Positions 35,301-45,922 of a DNA stretch of 64,000 nucleotides are shown here, one piece after another. Within the stretch, counting starts at the first letter, position 1; each line of letters starts with the position of its first letter. This stretch comes from Mesorhabditis belari. Lineage: Eukaryota > Nematoda > Chromadorea > Rhabditida > Rhabditidae. The position numbers and the translations under genes are program-made. The notes below the pieces were generated by a model. The model was not told the origin of the DNA, ran no database searches, and saw nothing but the letters and a program-made list of their open reading frames with translations. The stretch covers positions 123,501 through 187,500 of the forward strand of contig CAUEEP010000867.1 of assembly GCA_958450365.1 (NCBI GenBank), in the 5' to 3' direction.

Positions 35301-38300
35301 ATTTGAGTTCAAAGCTTTCCCAATGGCAAACGGACGGGGCGCCTTTTATACGCGCTTCTAAAGTAACTTTAGAAGATTTAGAAGATCTTTAGAAGATCTA
35401 AAGTAACTTTAGAAGACTTTTATTCATTGTACATTGTTAGGGTTTAATCTTAGACGATCTTTGATCGACTTTGACATCAGCCAGACATCTTGACATTAGC
35501 CGGAGTAGCCGACACTAGCCGAAGTAGCCGACACTAGCCGGAGTAGCCGCTGTTCGTTTTGCACCTCTTCCAGCGCGATCAGATCCCTGGATCTTTGCTT
35601 TGATGAGCACCTTCTTCAAACTTTCAATATTTTTATGTGGTTTTGCACATGCCCTGGCTTCAAGAACACTCCAGACTGAGTAATCCAATGGGTTAAGCTC
35701 GGGTGAGCTGGGTGGCCACTCAGAACAACGAGATCAAGGGATTTGACGGATTTGAACCCAGCTAGGAGCTGGGATTTGAACCTCTCGCTTCACTAAGCAA
35801 CCTCTCACTGTAAAGTAATAAAGTCTGTAAAGCTTGGATGCAAGAGCAATACTTGCACTTTGCACAAAGTTTTCTTATATACAATTTACTTCTCTATAAG
35901 GTCCCCATGTCAAAGAATGAGTGAGATGAGAGGATGTTGAGAAGTGTAAGGCTTTAAAGAAAAAAGTATCGCCTCTGGACCCATACAAAGCCAAATACAA
36001 GGCCAAATACAAGGCAAAGACTGTAAAAGAAAAGAAAAGAAAAGAGAAAGCACCTTGTTCTCGAGATCTCGTAAAGAAAGCTCTCAAAGGGAAAGAAGGG
36101 GAGAAGAAGGAGGAGGAGAGGAGGAAGAAGAGGAGGAGGAAGAAGAAGAAGAAGAAGAAGAAGAAGAAGAGGGAAGAAGAGGAAGAAGAGGAAGAAGAGG
36201 AAGAAGAAGAAGACAAAGAAAAGACAAATAAGTGAAGAAAGGACACATTTTGATCGATTTGTGGACAAGAATCGATGATTTAAACTCCAGTCTACAGCAA
36301 TTTAAACATTTAAACAAATCAAACCCTTCAGAAACAGGTTCTGACATCGATTTTTAAAAGATTTTCAATTAAAATATAAATTCAAATGTTCAAGACTTTT
36401 GAAAATTCAAAATTAACCTTTTTTTTTTTTGAAATTTTTGATTCAGAAGAATGATAAAAATGATAAAATGATAAAAACAAAAGAAATGAATATTGATTGA
36501 AACAAAGCAATGAATACAAACCGGCATTCGTTGCATAGACGTGAACAGTGCAAAGGTGGAGTCGAGATTGAGCGGTGATCACGACACGGGACACCTGAAA
36601 GTTGTGACGAGTTTGTGGGGGGGGATTTGAAACGCGCCCCCCTCCGCTTTTGCCAATAGCAAAACTTTGAACTCAAATTTCTTGGCTTTGGGCTGTCCAA
36701 TCTCAATATTCTTTTTATCATTAGCTGCGCAAAGACCTTTTATACACGCCCCGCCCCTTTGCCATTGGCAATCTAACATTGGCAATCTTTGAGTTGAAAT
36801 ATCTCGATGTAGGGCTGACCAATTCAAATGTTTTTGGTATCTTTAGCTGCACAAAGTCTTTCTCTATCGATTGGTAGAAAAACTATTGAAATTGGACGGC
36901 TTAAAGCCAAGAAATTCGACTTCAAAGCTTTACCAATGACAAAAGGGACGGGGCGCGTATAAAAGCCGTCCCTCTTCTTTTCCCCGCCGCCTTATCATTG
37001 GTAAAACTTTGAAGTCGAATTTCTTGGCTTTGGGCTATTCAATTTCAATAGTTTTTCTATCAATAGATAGAGAAAGATTTGGCGCATCTAACGACACCAA
37101 AAACATTTAAATTGAACAGCTCAACACCGAGATATTTCAACTCAAAGATTGCCAATGTTAGATTGCCAATGGCAAAGGGGCGGGGCGTGTATAAAAGGTC
37201 CTAGCCCTCTTTTGCCATTGGCAATCTCCGCCACCCTGGTAAGCTCAAAGTTAGATGGCCAATTGCCAAAGCCTAAGGATTGCGAAAGGAGCGGGCCGCC
37301 TTTTATACGCGCCCCACCCTGCCCCTTTTGCCAATCCAACTTTGAACTCGAATTTCTTGGTGTTGAGCGGTCGAATTTCAATAGTTTTTCTATCAATCGA
37401 TAGAGAAAGATTTGGCGCATCTAATGACACCAAAAACATTTCAATTCGTTAGTCCAAAGTAAAGAAATTTAAGTTCAAAGTTTTGCCAATGGCAAAAGAC
37501 CTTAGCCCCGCCCCCTTCTTGCTATTTCATTCTTAAAAACTAACCCTTGACGCTTTACAGCGAACAACAACGGTTTGATTTGATGAGAAAGTGTGCGAGG
37601 CGATGTCACAGCTGAAAATAAGCGTTGAAAGTAAGCTTTTGGTGTAGATTTAGTGATTGGAAATGCTATACTCAGTGAATCTAATAGATTTTGTTTTATT
37701 TCTCTATTTCTTTCTTATGAAACACAAACTTCTGTGATTCACCATCAGTTGTGACGAGTTCAACGCTATCGATTTCCGACGAGTCGACCCCTAATCGGAT
37801 TCCGATCGAGTGGACCTAAGACTAAGAAATTGATGGTTGGGAAAGTGACGGAGTGAAAGAGATCGAGAGTTAGAAGGGTTAGAATGATTGGAATCATTGT
37901 TCTAATAGATTAGAATGATTAGAATGATTGTTCTAATAGATTAGAATGATTAGAATGATTGTTCTAATTGTTCTAATCGATCAGAACGATTAGAATGATT
38001 GTTCTAATCGACTAGAATGATTAGAATGATTGTTCTAATAGATTAGAATGATTAGAATGATTAGAATGCTTGTTCTAATTGATTGGAATGATTAGAATGA
38101 TTAGAACGATTGTTCTAATTCTTAGAATGATCAAAATGATTGTTCTAATCGATTAGAATGATTAGAATGATTGTTCTAATCGACTAGAATGATTAGAATG
38201 ATTGTTCTAATTGTTCTAATCGATCAGAACGATTAGAATGATTGTTCTAATCGACTAGAATGATTAGAATGATTGTTCTAATAGATTAGAATGATTAGAA

Positions 38301-41300
38301 TGATTAGAATGATTGTTCTAATAGATTAGAATGCTTGTTCTAATTGATTGGAATGATTAGAATGATTAGAACGATTGTTCTAATTCTTAGAATGATCAAA
38401 ATGATTGTTCTAATCGATTAGAATGATTAGAATGATTAGAATGATTGTTCTAATCGTTCTAATTGATTAGAATGATTAGAATGATTGTTCTAATCGTTCT
38501 AATTGATTAGAATGATTAGAATGATTGTTCTAATCGTTCTAATCGATTAGAATGATTAGAATGACTGTTCTAATCGATTAGAATGATTAGAACAATCATT
38601 CTAATCATTCTAATCAATTAGAACAGTCATTCTAATCATTCTAATCGATTAGAACGATTAGAACAATCATTCTAATCATTCTAATCAATTAGAACAGTCA
38701 TTCTAATCATTCTAATCGATTAGAATGATTAGAACAATCATTCTAATCATTCTAATCAATTAGAACAGTCATTCTAATCATTCTAATCATTCAGAACGAT
38801 CGCTCTGCTCGCTCACAAATCAAATATACTCAAAAACAATCACTTCATATTCTCCCAGCAATTCCACAGCCCACCACGATCGACTTTCGTTGTCTAAAAG
38901 TTTATATAAGATTGGTTAGTGTCGATCTTGTCGATCTTGTGCTATTTATTGTAATCGTTTCGAAACCTGTAAGACTGCATCGTCCTTTAATCGGCGCCTC
39001 AGATGGCCCACCCGATGACTGTTCCGTTGGTCTTGATTTAGCTACATCAATCGCACAAACCGGAGCTTGACTCGACCAACGACCATTGCTTTGGCACTAG
39101 ATAATAAAGATGTTTAATCGTTACTAGTTATATCTCTACACAATTTAGAGCTAGATTTGTACAGTAGATCAGCTAGATCAGGTTGGATCAAAGTTAGCAC
39201 AAGTCCAAGCCAAAGCCGAGCCAAGATCTGCGGCAGAACCAAGCGAGAACCAGCAGTTAAAGCCAGGCAGGCAAAGTGAAAGCCAGTAAAGCATAACAGC
39301 AGCAATAGCTCTTTCAATAGCTCTTCCTCTTCCAATAGCTCTTCCTCTTCTAATAGCTCTTCTAATAGCTCTTCCTCTTCTAATAGCTCTTCCAATAGCT
39401 CTTCCAATAGCTCTTCCTCTTCCAATAGCTCTTCCTCTTCTAATAGCTCTTCCTCTTCTAATAGCTCTTCTAATAGCTCTTCCAATAGCTCTTCCAATAG
39501 CTCTTCCTCTTCCAATAGCTCTTCCTCTTCCAATAGCTCTTCCTCTTCCAATAGCTCTTCCTCTTCCAATAGCTCTTCCTCTTCCAATAGCTCTTCCTCT
39601 TCCAATAGATCTTCCTCTTCTAATAGCTCTTCTAATAGCTCTTCTAATAGCTCTTCCAATAGCTCTTCCAATAGCTCTTCCTCTTCCAATAGCTCTTCCT
39701 CTTCCAATAGATCTTCCTCTTCTAATAGCTCTTCTAATAGCTCTTCCAATAGCTCTTCCTCTTCCAATAGCTCTTCCTCTTCCAATAGCTCTTCCTCTTC
39801 CAATAGCTCTTCCTCTTCTAATAGCTCTTCTAATAGCTCTTCCAATAGCTCTTCCAATAGCTCTTCCTCTTCCAATAGCTCTTCCTCTTCCAATAGCTCT
39901 TCCTCTTCCAATAGATCTTCCTCTTCTAATAGCTCTTCTAATAGCTCTTCCAATAGCTCTTCCTCTTCCAATAGCTCTTCCTCTTCCAATAGATCTTCCT
40001 CTTCTAATAGCTCTTCTAATAGCTCTTCCAATAGCTCTTCTAATAGCAGCTTCGTCTTCCAATAGCTCTTTCAATAGATACGTATAAGTGTAGCTAATTG
40101 GTAGAGTGTTAGCTCAATCAGTGAGAGGTTGCTTAGTGATCCCAGAGGTTCAAAGGAGAGGTTGAAATCCCAGCTCCCAGTTGGATTCAAATCCCAGCTC
40201 CTAGCTCGGTTCAAATCCAAGCTCCCAGCTAGGTTCAAATCCCAGCTTCCAGTTGGGTTCAAAACCCAGCTCCCAGCTTTAACCAATCCTTGTCCAACTC
40301 TACATTGTTACTTTACTATACAATGATTTAGAAGTAACTTTTAGAGTAATTTAGAGTAGTAGTGTAGTAATTTAGAGTAGCTAAATCAAAGTTTAAACAA
40401 TATTAAGCTCTAAAATCATCTCCAATCCCTAGACAAAGTCTCAATATTTCTTGAAATTCTCTCTCACCGTTCTCTCCTCAGCGCCGACTCGTTCAAAACC
40501 CAGAGCACAACTGTATCTAAAGATTTCTCTGTGCTTTTTGAAGCTAAGCCACTTTATAAGATAAAAAACTATATGTTTTAAAGCAAATTTTATGTGGATT
40601 CTTAAACTAAAGCTAAATTAAAAATTTTTTGATTTAAAGTTGGAGAAAATGAGCCTCATACCCATGACCCTTATGCCCATGACCCTCATATCCATATCCT
40701 CATATCCATCAGCTACAGCCTGTACCCCATCAGCTACAGCCTCTGCCCCATCAGCTACAGCCTCTACCCCATCAGCTACAGCCTCTACCCCATCAGCTAC
40801 AGCCTCTACCCCATCAGCTACAGCCTCTACCCCATCAGCTACAGCCTCAACCCCATCAGCTACAGCCTCTACCCCATCAGCTACAGCCTGTACCCCATCA
40901 GCTACAGCCTCAACCCCATCAGCTACAGCCTCTACCCCATCAGCTACAGCCTCTACCCCATCAGCTACAGCCTCAACCCCATCAGCTACAGCCTCTACCC
41001 CATCAGCTACAGCCTGTACCCCATCAGCTACAGCCTCAACCCCATCAGCTACAGCCTCTACCCCATCAGCTACAGCCTGTACCCCATCAGCTACAGCCTC
41101 AACCCCATCAGCTACAGCCTCTACCCCATCAGCTACAGCCTCTACCCCATCAGCTACAGCCTGTACCCCATCAGCTACAGCCTCAACCCCATCAGCTACA
41201 GCCTCTACCCCATCAGCTACAGCCTCTACCCCATCAGCTACAGCCTCTACCCCCATCAGCTACAGCCTCTACCCCATCAGCTACAGCCTGTACCCCATCA

Positions 41301-42815
41301 GCTACAGCCTCAACCCCATCAGCTACAGCCTCTACCCCATCAGCTACAGCCTGTACCCCATCAGCTACAGCCTCAACCCCATCAGCTACAGCCTCTACCC
41401 CATCAGCTACAGCCTCTACCCCATCAGCTACAGCCTCTACCCCCATCAGCTACAGCCTCTACCCCATCAACCTGAGCTCAGACTAGCTACAGTTTTTGGT
41501 TTCAATTTTGGGGATTTTCTCTAAAACAAAACGAGTTATTTCTCTCATTTCTAAACGAGTTTTTGCTTTAATTTAGCTTTAATTTAGCTTTAATTTGGCT
41601 TTAATTAGCTTTAATTTAGCTTTAATTTAGCTTTAATTAGCTTTAATTTAGCTTTAATTAGCTTCAATTTAGCTTCAATTTAGCTTTAAGATATAGCTTT
41701 CATTTTAGAAGAGCCAAATTTGCAAAGCTATTACAGAGCTTTCGTTTATTGTTGTTTATAGAAACAAACCTAGCTATAGTCCCTGGTGAATAAGGGCCAG
41801 CATCAGCAAAAATCACATGCCCATTTTCGGGAACCCATGGTTGATAGCAAAGGGATTCAACACCTAAACAAATCACAATTTCTTGTTTTTGAGGTCTACT
41901 ACTCAAAAAATAGAAACACATCCTTTCTGATGCCTTTATCTTAACAAATAAGCCGATGTGTAAATGAATGGTGATGTGAATGAATGGTGATGCTTCACTG
42001 CTTTGGTTCATTGCTTTGCTTTATTGCTTTGCTTCATTGCTTCAGAAAGGATATGTTTTTGTGTTCAAGCTAGAGAATCGCTTGACTACAGCTAGAGAAT
42101 AGCTTCTACAGCTAGAGAATAGCTTCTAAAGCTAGGGAATCGCTTCTAAAGCTAGAGAATAGCTTCTACAGCTAGAGAATCTCTTCTACAGCTAGAGAAT
42201 CGCTTCTACAGCTAGAGAATCTCTTCTACAGCTAGAGAATCGCTTCTACAGCTAGAGAATAGCTTCTACAGCTAGAGAATCGCTTCTACAGCTAGGGAAT
42301 CGCTTCTAAAGCTAGAGAATAGCTTCTACAGCTAGAGAATAGCTTCTACAGCTAGAGAATAGCTTCTGCAGCTGGAGAATCGCTTCTACAGCTAGAGAAT
42401 AGCTTCTACAGCTAGAGAATAGCTTCTACAACTAGAGATTAGCTTCTACAGCTAGAGAATGCTTGTCTACAGCTAGAGAATCTCTTCTACAGCTAGAGAA
42501 TCTCTTCTACAGCTAGAGAATCTCTTCTACAGCTAGAGAATCTCTTCTACAGCTAGAGAATCGCTTTCACAGCTAGAGAATAGCTTCTACAGCTGGAGAA
42601 TATCTTCTACAGCTAGAGAATCGCTTCTACAGCTAGAGAATCGCTTCTACAGCTGGAGAATCGCTTCTACAGCTAGAGAATAGCTATCGTTTTCTAGAGC
42701 TTATCTCGTCTAGAGCTTAGCTAAAGCTAAAGCTCTATTACAAACCTATGAAAAAGCTGAACAATGAGAAAAGAATAAAGCCATAAGGCCTTCTTCTCGT
42801 TAAAAGCTTCTTCAT
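23320..42815 (-). CDS. Furrowed-like cell-surface receptor: sushi, F-type lectin, C-type lectin, 3 sushi, TM, tyrosine-motif tail; 23 exons
   Basis: Exons (minus): 42815-42746, 41863-41770, 40516-40468, 39096-38967, 38893-38844, 37815-37730, 37611-37545, 36594-36522, 29916-29810, 29019-28905, 28849-28683, 28635-28557, 28251-28133, 28071-28002, 27740-27661, 27592-27493, 26692-26516, 26375-26176, 26136-26077, 25180-25112, 25050-24974, 24838-24751, 24404-24303, 23391-23320; phases agree throughout. The 39-nt gap between 26375-26176 and 26136-26077 is open in frame and may be exon, giving 23 exons and 779 rather than 766 residues. Signal peptide 1-23; sushi 28-82 (CQSNGRWSSQAPVC); F-type lectin about 84-206 (SRSWWAVELLGEYE, LHLCTVHVYA); C-type lectin 207-362 (SDWKQAQ, WRWVDGEPL, WNHYICQ); sushi at about 363-425, 426-485 (DCGDPG, GVWSGEAAIC) and 486-544; TM 556-578 (LVILAFLMVAILVFVVI). 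This order matches Drosophila furrowed and its nematode counterparts. The C-type lectin lacks a clear EPN/WND calcium pair, so calcium-dependent sugar binding is doubtful. The tail carries YDVPPDF and IYERMP. Confidence 0.88.
23790..23856 (-). tRNA. tRNA-like sequence with long variable region
   Basis: A box TGGCCGAGTGG, B box GGTTCGATCC and a CTTCCGG loop region (UCC possible), but no acceptor-stem partner at the 3' end. In the last intron of the furrowed-like gene. Confidence 0.45.
23972..24058 (+). tRNA. tRNA-like sequence, degenerate A box
   Basis: B box GGTTCGATTCC is clear; the A-box region (GGCTTAGTGTATTGGTAAG) is elongated. It faces the previous tRNA-like sequence 120 bp away. Confidence 0.35.
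24425..24620. mobile_element. Partial TACCGTA-type MITE
   Basis: Starts TACCGTAATTATTCTAATAG and contains GCGTCTAACTTTAAG and a CAAACGATAGCC block seen in the copy at 58756. No matching right end, so truncated. Confidence 0.5.
25200..25420. repeat. Dispersed repeat, copy 2
   Basis: Second copy of the repeat at 13405-13640, in an intron of the furrowed-like gene; no tRNA-like sequence follows it here. Confidence 0.75.
25489..26065. repeat. 14-bp satellite GCCCAAGCTCTAGT
   Basis: About 41 copies, nearly identical, ending about 12 bp from a splice donor of the furrowed-like gene (exon 26136-26077). Confidence 0.95.
26860..27055. repeat. CCAAT/GC-box/TATA-bearing dispersed repeat, copy 1
   Basis: Holds TGCCAATGGCAA, AGGGGCGGGGC and GTATAAAAG in close order, plus TCAATATTCTTGATATCATT and CAAGAAATTTGAA blocks shared with 35095-35362 and 36608-37520. 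The promoter look may be chance. Confidence 0.7.
27155..27298. repeat. 14-bp array AGCTCAAGCCAGCA
   Basis: About 10 copies in an intron of the furrowed-like gene. Confidence 0.92.
28315..28510. repeat. Degenerate 20-22-bp array GCAGAAGCTACAGGAATTCA
   Basis: About nine imperfect copies in an intron of the furrowed-like gene. Confidence 0.75.
30246..33889. repeat. 3.6-kb satellite of 20-bp units with three variants
   Basis: About 182 copies of ACTTTTGGGG followed by one of three 10-mers: CTCTTAGGGG (A), TGCTTATGCG (B) or CTCTTATGAG (C). Variants occur in recurring order (often A-A-B or C-C-A), giving a 60-bp higher-order repeat. Rare single-base insertions break the plus-strand ORFs. In the 6.6-kb intron between the F-type and C-type lectin exons. 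Confidence 0.97.
35095..35362. repeat. CCAAT/GC-box/TATA-bearing palindromic repeat, copy 2
   Basis: Both ends carry GCGCGTATAAAAGG-type TATA and GC-box sequence in inverted orientation around a core with CCAATTTCAATAGTTTTTC and TTGGCGCATCTAATGA, so it is a MITE-like palindrome. Confidence 0.75.
35495..35730 (-). pseudogene. Tc1/mariner transposase fragment
   Basis: The minus frame reads WPPSSPELNPLDYSVWSVLE, the conserved block around the third catalytic acid, then ACAKPHKNIESLKK. Only the 3' third of the gene is present. Confidence 0.8.
35750..35815 (-). repeat. tRNA-like/SINE sequence, copy 1
   Basis: GTGAGAGGTTGCTTAGTGA and GAGGTTCAAATCCCAGCTCC on the minus strand match the plus-strand sequence at 40120-40200. 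Confidence 0.6.
36113..36220. repeat. GAA/GAG purine tract
   Basis: About 100 bp of almost pure purine on the plus strand (AAGAAG, GAGGAG). Confidence 0.95.
36608..37520. repeat. Cluster of CCAAT/GC-box/TATA-bearing repeats
   Basis: Four to five head-to-head pieces of the family at 26860 and 35095, each with GCCAATGGCAA, GGGGCGGGGCG and GTATAAAAGG, separated by AGAGAAAGATTTGGCGCATC cores. Fills the intron between exons 37611-37545 and 36594-36522. Confidence 0.8.
37888..38797. repeat. GATTAGAATGATTGTTCTAAT satellite with an orientation switch
   Basis: Units read GATTAGAATGATTGTTCTAA up to about 38580, then as the reverse complement (CATTCTAATC) to 38797, making a long inverted repeat centred near 38590. 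In an F-type-lectin intron. Confidence 0.9.
39303..40077. repeat. 18-bp/12-bp satellite AGCTCTTCCTCTTCCAAT
   Basis: AGCTCTTCCTCTTCCAAT and AGCTCTTCCAAT units mixed. Multiples of three, so two minus-strand frames stay open for about 300 codons; not a gene, since it interrupts the furrowed-like gene between verified exons. Confidence 0.95.
40085..40285 (+). repeat. tRNA-like/SINE sequence with tandemly expanded tail
   Basis: A tRNA-like stretch (TTGGTAGAGTG, then GTGAGAGGTTGCTTAGTGA) is followed by five 25-26-bp copies of TTCAAATCCCAGCTCCCAG. Head matches 35750-35815. Confidence 0.6.
40700..41466. repeat. 21-bp satellite, CAGCTACAGCCTCTACCCCA units
   Basis: About 36 copies. The 21-bp unit gives long open frames on both strands (SATASTP on plus); judged non-coding because it sits in an intron of the furrowed-like gene. 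Confidence 0.95.
41565..41695. repeat. AGCTTTAATTT array
   Basis: About 11 copies of an 11-bp unit in the same intron. Confidence 0.85.
42068..42684. repeat. 20-bp satellite AGCTAGAGAATCGCTTCTAC
   Basis: About 30 copies in intron 1 of the furrowed-like gene, right after the signal-peptide exon. Confidence 0.95.
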
Positions 42816-43138
42816 CCAGGTCGTTGATATTTTCTCTTCAACACAACGAAGAATTTGATGGTCGCGTAGAACATTCAGCGGAATGGAGGTTAGAGATACA
42901 GAAATGGGAATACAATAGCAATGATGGGTTGGCTGTGTCTAGGAATTGATTGATGTCTAGAAAGATGTTTTAGAAATGTTTTAGAAATGTTTTAGAAAGA
43001 TTTAAAGATATCTATAGCGATTTAAAGCTAGATTGATTTCTTGTTGAGGAAGGAATGAAATATTGGATCAAGGAATATTGGATCAAGGAATATTGAATCT
43101 AAAAAGAATAAAAGCTTGACTCTAAGCAGAAGTTTACT

Positions 43139-43377
43139 GCTTTAAATAAAGCTGAAGTAAAGCTGAAGTAAAGCTGAAGTAAACTCCAGTAAACTTCAAG
43201 TAAACTCCAGTAAACTTCAAGCAAACTCCAGTAAACTTCAATTAAACTCAAGTAAACTTCAATTAAACTCCAGTAAACTTCAAGCAAACTCAAGTAAACT
43301 CAATTAAACTCCAGTAAACTTCAAGTAAACTCCAGTGAACTCAATTAAACTCCAGTAAACTTCTAGTAAACTTCAAG
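43139..43377. repeat. 10-11-bp array AGTAAACTCC
   Basis: Alternating AGTAAACTCC and AGTAAACTTCA units upstream of the furrowed-like gene. Confidence 0.88.
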
Positions 43378-43529
43378 TATCAGAATCTAGCAAAGATCAC
43401 AAATATTGTCGATTGAAAGATTTGAAAAGAGGATCCGGATTGCTGGGGTGGGACTGAGAGAGACAGGACCCAGTGTCAACCCACTCGACACAACGGAAAG
43501 ACAAGAGGTCGAAGAGAGGGGAAAGGGGG

Positions 43530-43605
43530 AACAAAGGGAAAAGACAGGGAAAGACAGGGAAAGACAGGGAAAGAGAGGGAAAGACAGGGAAAGACAGGGA
43601 AAGAC
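43530..43605. repeat. GGGAAAGACA array
   Basis: About seven 10-bp units. The surrounding plus-strand ORF (43406-43756) shows no other support for a gene. Confidence 0.85.
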
Positions 43606-43789
43606 AAAAAAGACAGTGAAAGCCTGGGTGGGACTTGGATTCGATCAGCCCTTGGGTAGTTTTTTGAAAGAAAAGAAGGCTGTCGTTCTGAGCTCTCAGG
43701 GTTTTCCTTCAGGTATCCAACCAAACTCTAGGCCTGGGACTCTCTGGGTACTCTGAAGGGCTTCAGGATCTTTCTTTCTCAATCTCTGG

Positions 43790-44475
43790 ATTCTGAATCT
43801 GATTCTGAATCTGATTCTGAATCAATCTGAATCAATCTGGATCTGAATCTGAATCAATCTGGATCTGAATCCGATTCTGATTCTGAGTCTGATTCTGATT
43901 CTGAATCTGATTCTGAGTCTGCTTCTGAATCTGAATCTAAATCTGATTCAATCAGAATCAATCAGAATCAATCTGAATCAATCTGAATCAATCAGAATCA
44001 ATCTGAATCAATCTGAATCAATCTGAATCAATCTGAATCTGATTCTGAATCAATCTGAATCAATCAGAATCAATCTGAATCAATCAGAATCAATCAGAAT
44101 CAATCTGAATCAATCAGAACCAATCTGAATCAATCTGAATCAATCAGAATCAATCTGAATCAATCTGAATCAATCAGAACCAATCTGAATCAATCTGAAT
44201 CAATCTGAATCAATCAGAACCAATCTGAATCAATCAGAATCAATCTGAATCAATCAGAATCAATCTGAATCAATCAGAATCAATCTGAATCAATCTGAAT
44301 CAATCAGAACCAATCTGAATCAATCTGAATCAATCTGAATCAATCAGAACCAATCTGAATCAATCAGAATCAATCAGAATCAATCTGAATCTGATTCTGA
44401 ATCAATCAGAATCAATCTGAATCAATCTGAATCAATCTGAATCAATCTGAATCAATCTGAATCTAAATCTGAATC
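43790..44475. repeat. 10-bp satellite GAATCAATCT
   Basis: About 65 copies with GAATCAATCA and GAACCAATCT variants, plus GATTCTGAATCT at the edges. Confidence 0.95.
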
Positions 44476-45296
44476 TTCAAGATCTTTCTGAGAGTTTTCT
44501 AGTTAAAGCAAACACTTGTTTGGTGTTGAATTCGCTTATAAAGCTATTGGCTATGCTGGCTATTGGCTATTGGCTATTGGCTATTGACTAATACGTGTTT
44601 CAAACCTATCAAAAAGCTATTAAGCCAGGTTTTTCTTGAACTTTATGCCCAAATTTGGATGAATTCCCTTAAATGAATTTTCCTTTAGCTTCAACGATTC
44701 CTCTTTTGCTAGATTCTTGCTACAAACTCTCGAATTCTACAAATCCTTTTTAAACCATCACTTAAACAATAGCTTAAATTGAGGCGGGAGAGTTCAATCT
44801 GACAATGAAGTCAGTTCAGTTCTGTCAGTCAGTTCTGTCAGTCAGTTCTGTCAGTCAGTTCTGTCAGTCAATTCTGTCAGTCAGACAATCAGTTCAGACT
44901 GATCTGACTTGTTTGTCTGATTGTCTGACCTTAGCTATGGCTTAGGTCTTAGAGATCTGAGCCTTTACCCAACAATCAATTATTCTAAACTTTTTTAGGA
45001 ACCAAGAAAACACAGTTTTCTTCAATTCTTTTCTTTTTCCAAAAGACTTTGTCGGTGTCGATTGCAGAGCCAGCGGCTTATTTGTCGAACGGTGTGTGTG
45101 AGAAAAATCCCCAACAACAACAATGAAAGACAGCGATGAAATGAAGAAGTGAATGTGAGAAAAGAGGGGAAAGACACCGACGGGAGGATCGGCTCATAGA
45201 AAGGGGGAGAAATTGATCGGTCAACGATTCAGGAATTCGAGATTGAATGTAAAATGTACTCTAGTGAACTTCTTCAATCCTGTACTTACTAGGGAG

Positions 45297-45532
45297 CGTT
45301 GTCAACTTCTAGAGAAAGTTGTTAACTTCTAGAGAACGTTGTCAACTTCTAGAGAACGTTGTTAACTTCTAGAGAACGTTGTCAACTTCTAGAGAACGTT
45401 GTTACCTTCTAGAGAACGTTGTCAACTTCTAGAGAACGTTGTCAACTTCTAGAGAACGTTGTCAACTTCTAGAGAACGTTGTTAACTTCTAGAGAACGTT
45501 GTCAACTTCTAGAGAACGTTGTTAACTTCTAG
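45297..45532. repeat. 20-bp satellite GTTGTCAACTTCTAGAGAAC
   Basis: About 12 copies; the unit contains GTTGTCAAC and TCTAGA near-palindromes. Confidence 0.95.
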
Positions 45533-45556
45533 GAAAACATCTAATCTGATCTGTTA

Positions 45557-45922
45557 GCCTATCTGATGCAGTTTTACACGCTGTTTCCGAATCTGAAATC
45601 ATTTTTTGCCAAACGCTTCTCTATAGCGAGATATTTCGCATAAAAGCTCATAAAATGAGCGAAAAGGAGTAAAAGAAACATTGGCTTATATAGACAGAGC
45701 CTTATATAGGGCCATATATTATATAAACTCGAATCCTCGGGCTTCAAAAGGCCATACGACCAGCAGACGCGCGCACCACCGAAGCCGTTGACTGAAGACT
45801 GAAGACAGCCCTTATAAAGAAACTCGAAAGCTTGTATGTCAAATATCTCGCTATAGAGAAGCGTTTGGCAAAAACTGATTGCAGATTCGGAATCAGCGTG
45901 AAAAACTGCATCAGATAGGCTA
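45557..45922. mobile_element. Palindromic MITE with ends TAGCCTATCTGATGCAGTTT
   Basis: The outer 85 bp or so at each end are reverse complements (CTATCTGATGCAGTTTT, GCCAAACGCTTCTCTATAGC, GAGATATTT). The middle has no conserved ORF. Confidence 0.8.

Noticed and set aside
35875..36347. Long Ser- or Leu/Phe-rich minus-strand ORFs
   Set aside because: They translate the GAA/GAG purine tract; low complexity only.
39114..40074. Two overlapping 300-codon minus-strand ORFs (EELLEEEELL and RAIGRGRAI)
   Set aside because: Both are readings of the 18/12-bp satellite; the region is an intron between confirmed exons of the furrowed-like gene.
40640..41524. 294-codon plus-strand ORF (SATASTP repeats) and its minus-strand partner
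   Set aside because: Purely a product of a 21-bp satellite; frames stay open on both strands and no splice or start context supports a gene.
43406..43756. Plus-strand ORF with basic/acidic repeats (KTGKDRERQGK)
   Set aside because: Built around a 10-bp GGGAAAGACA array, with no splice signals or recognisable domain.
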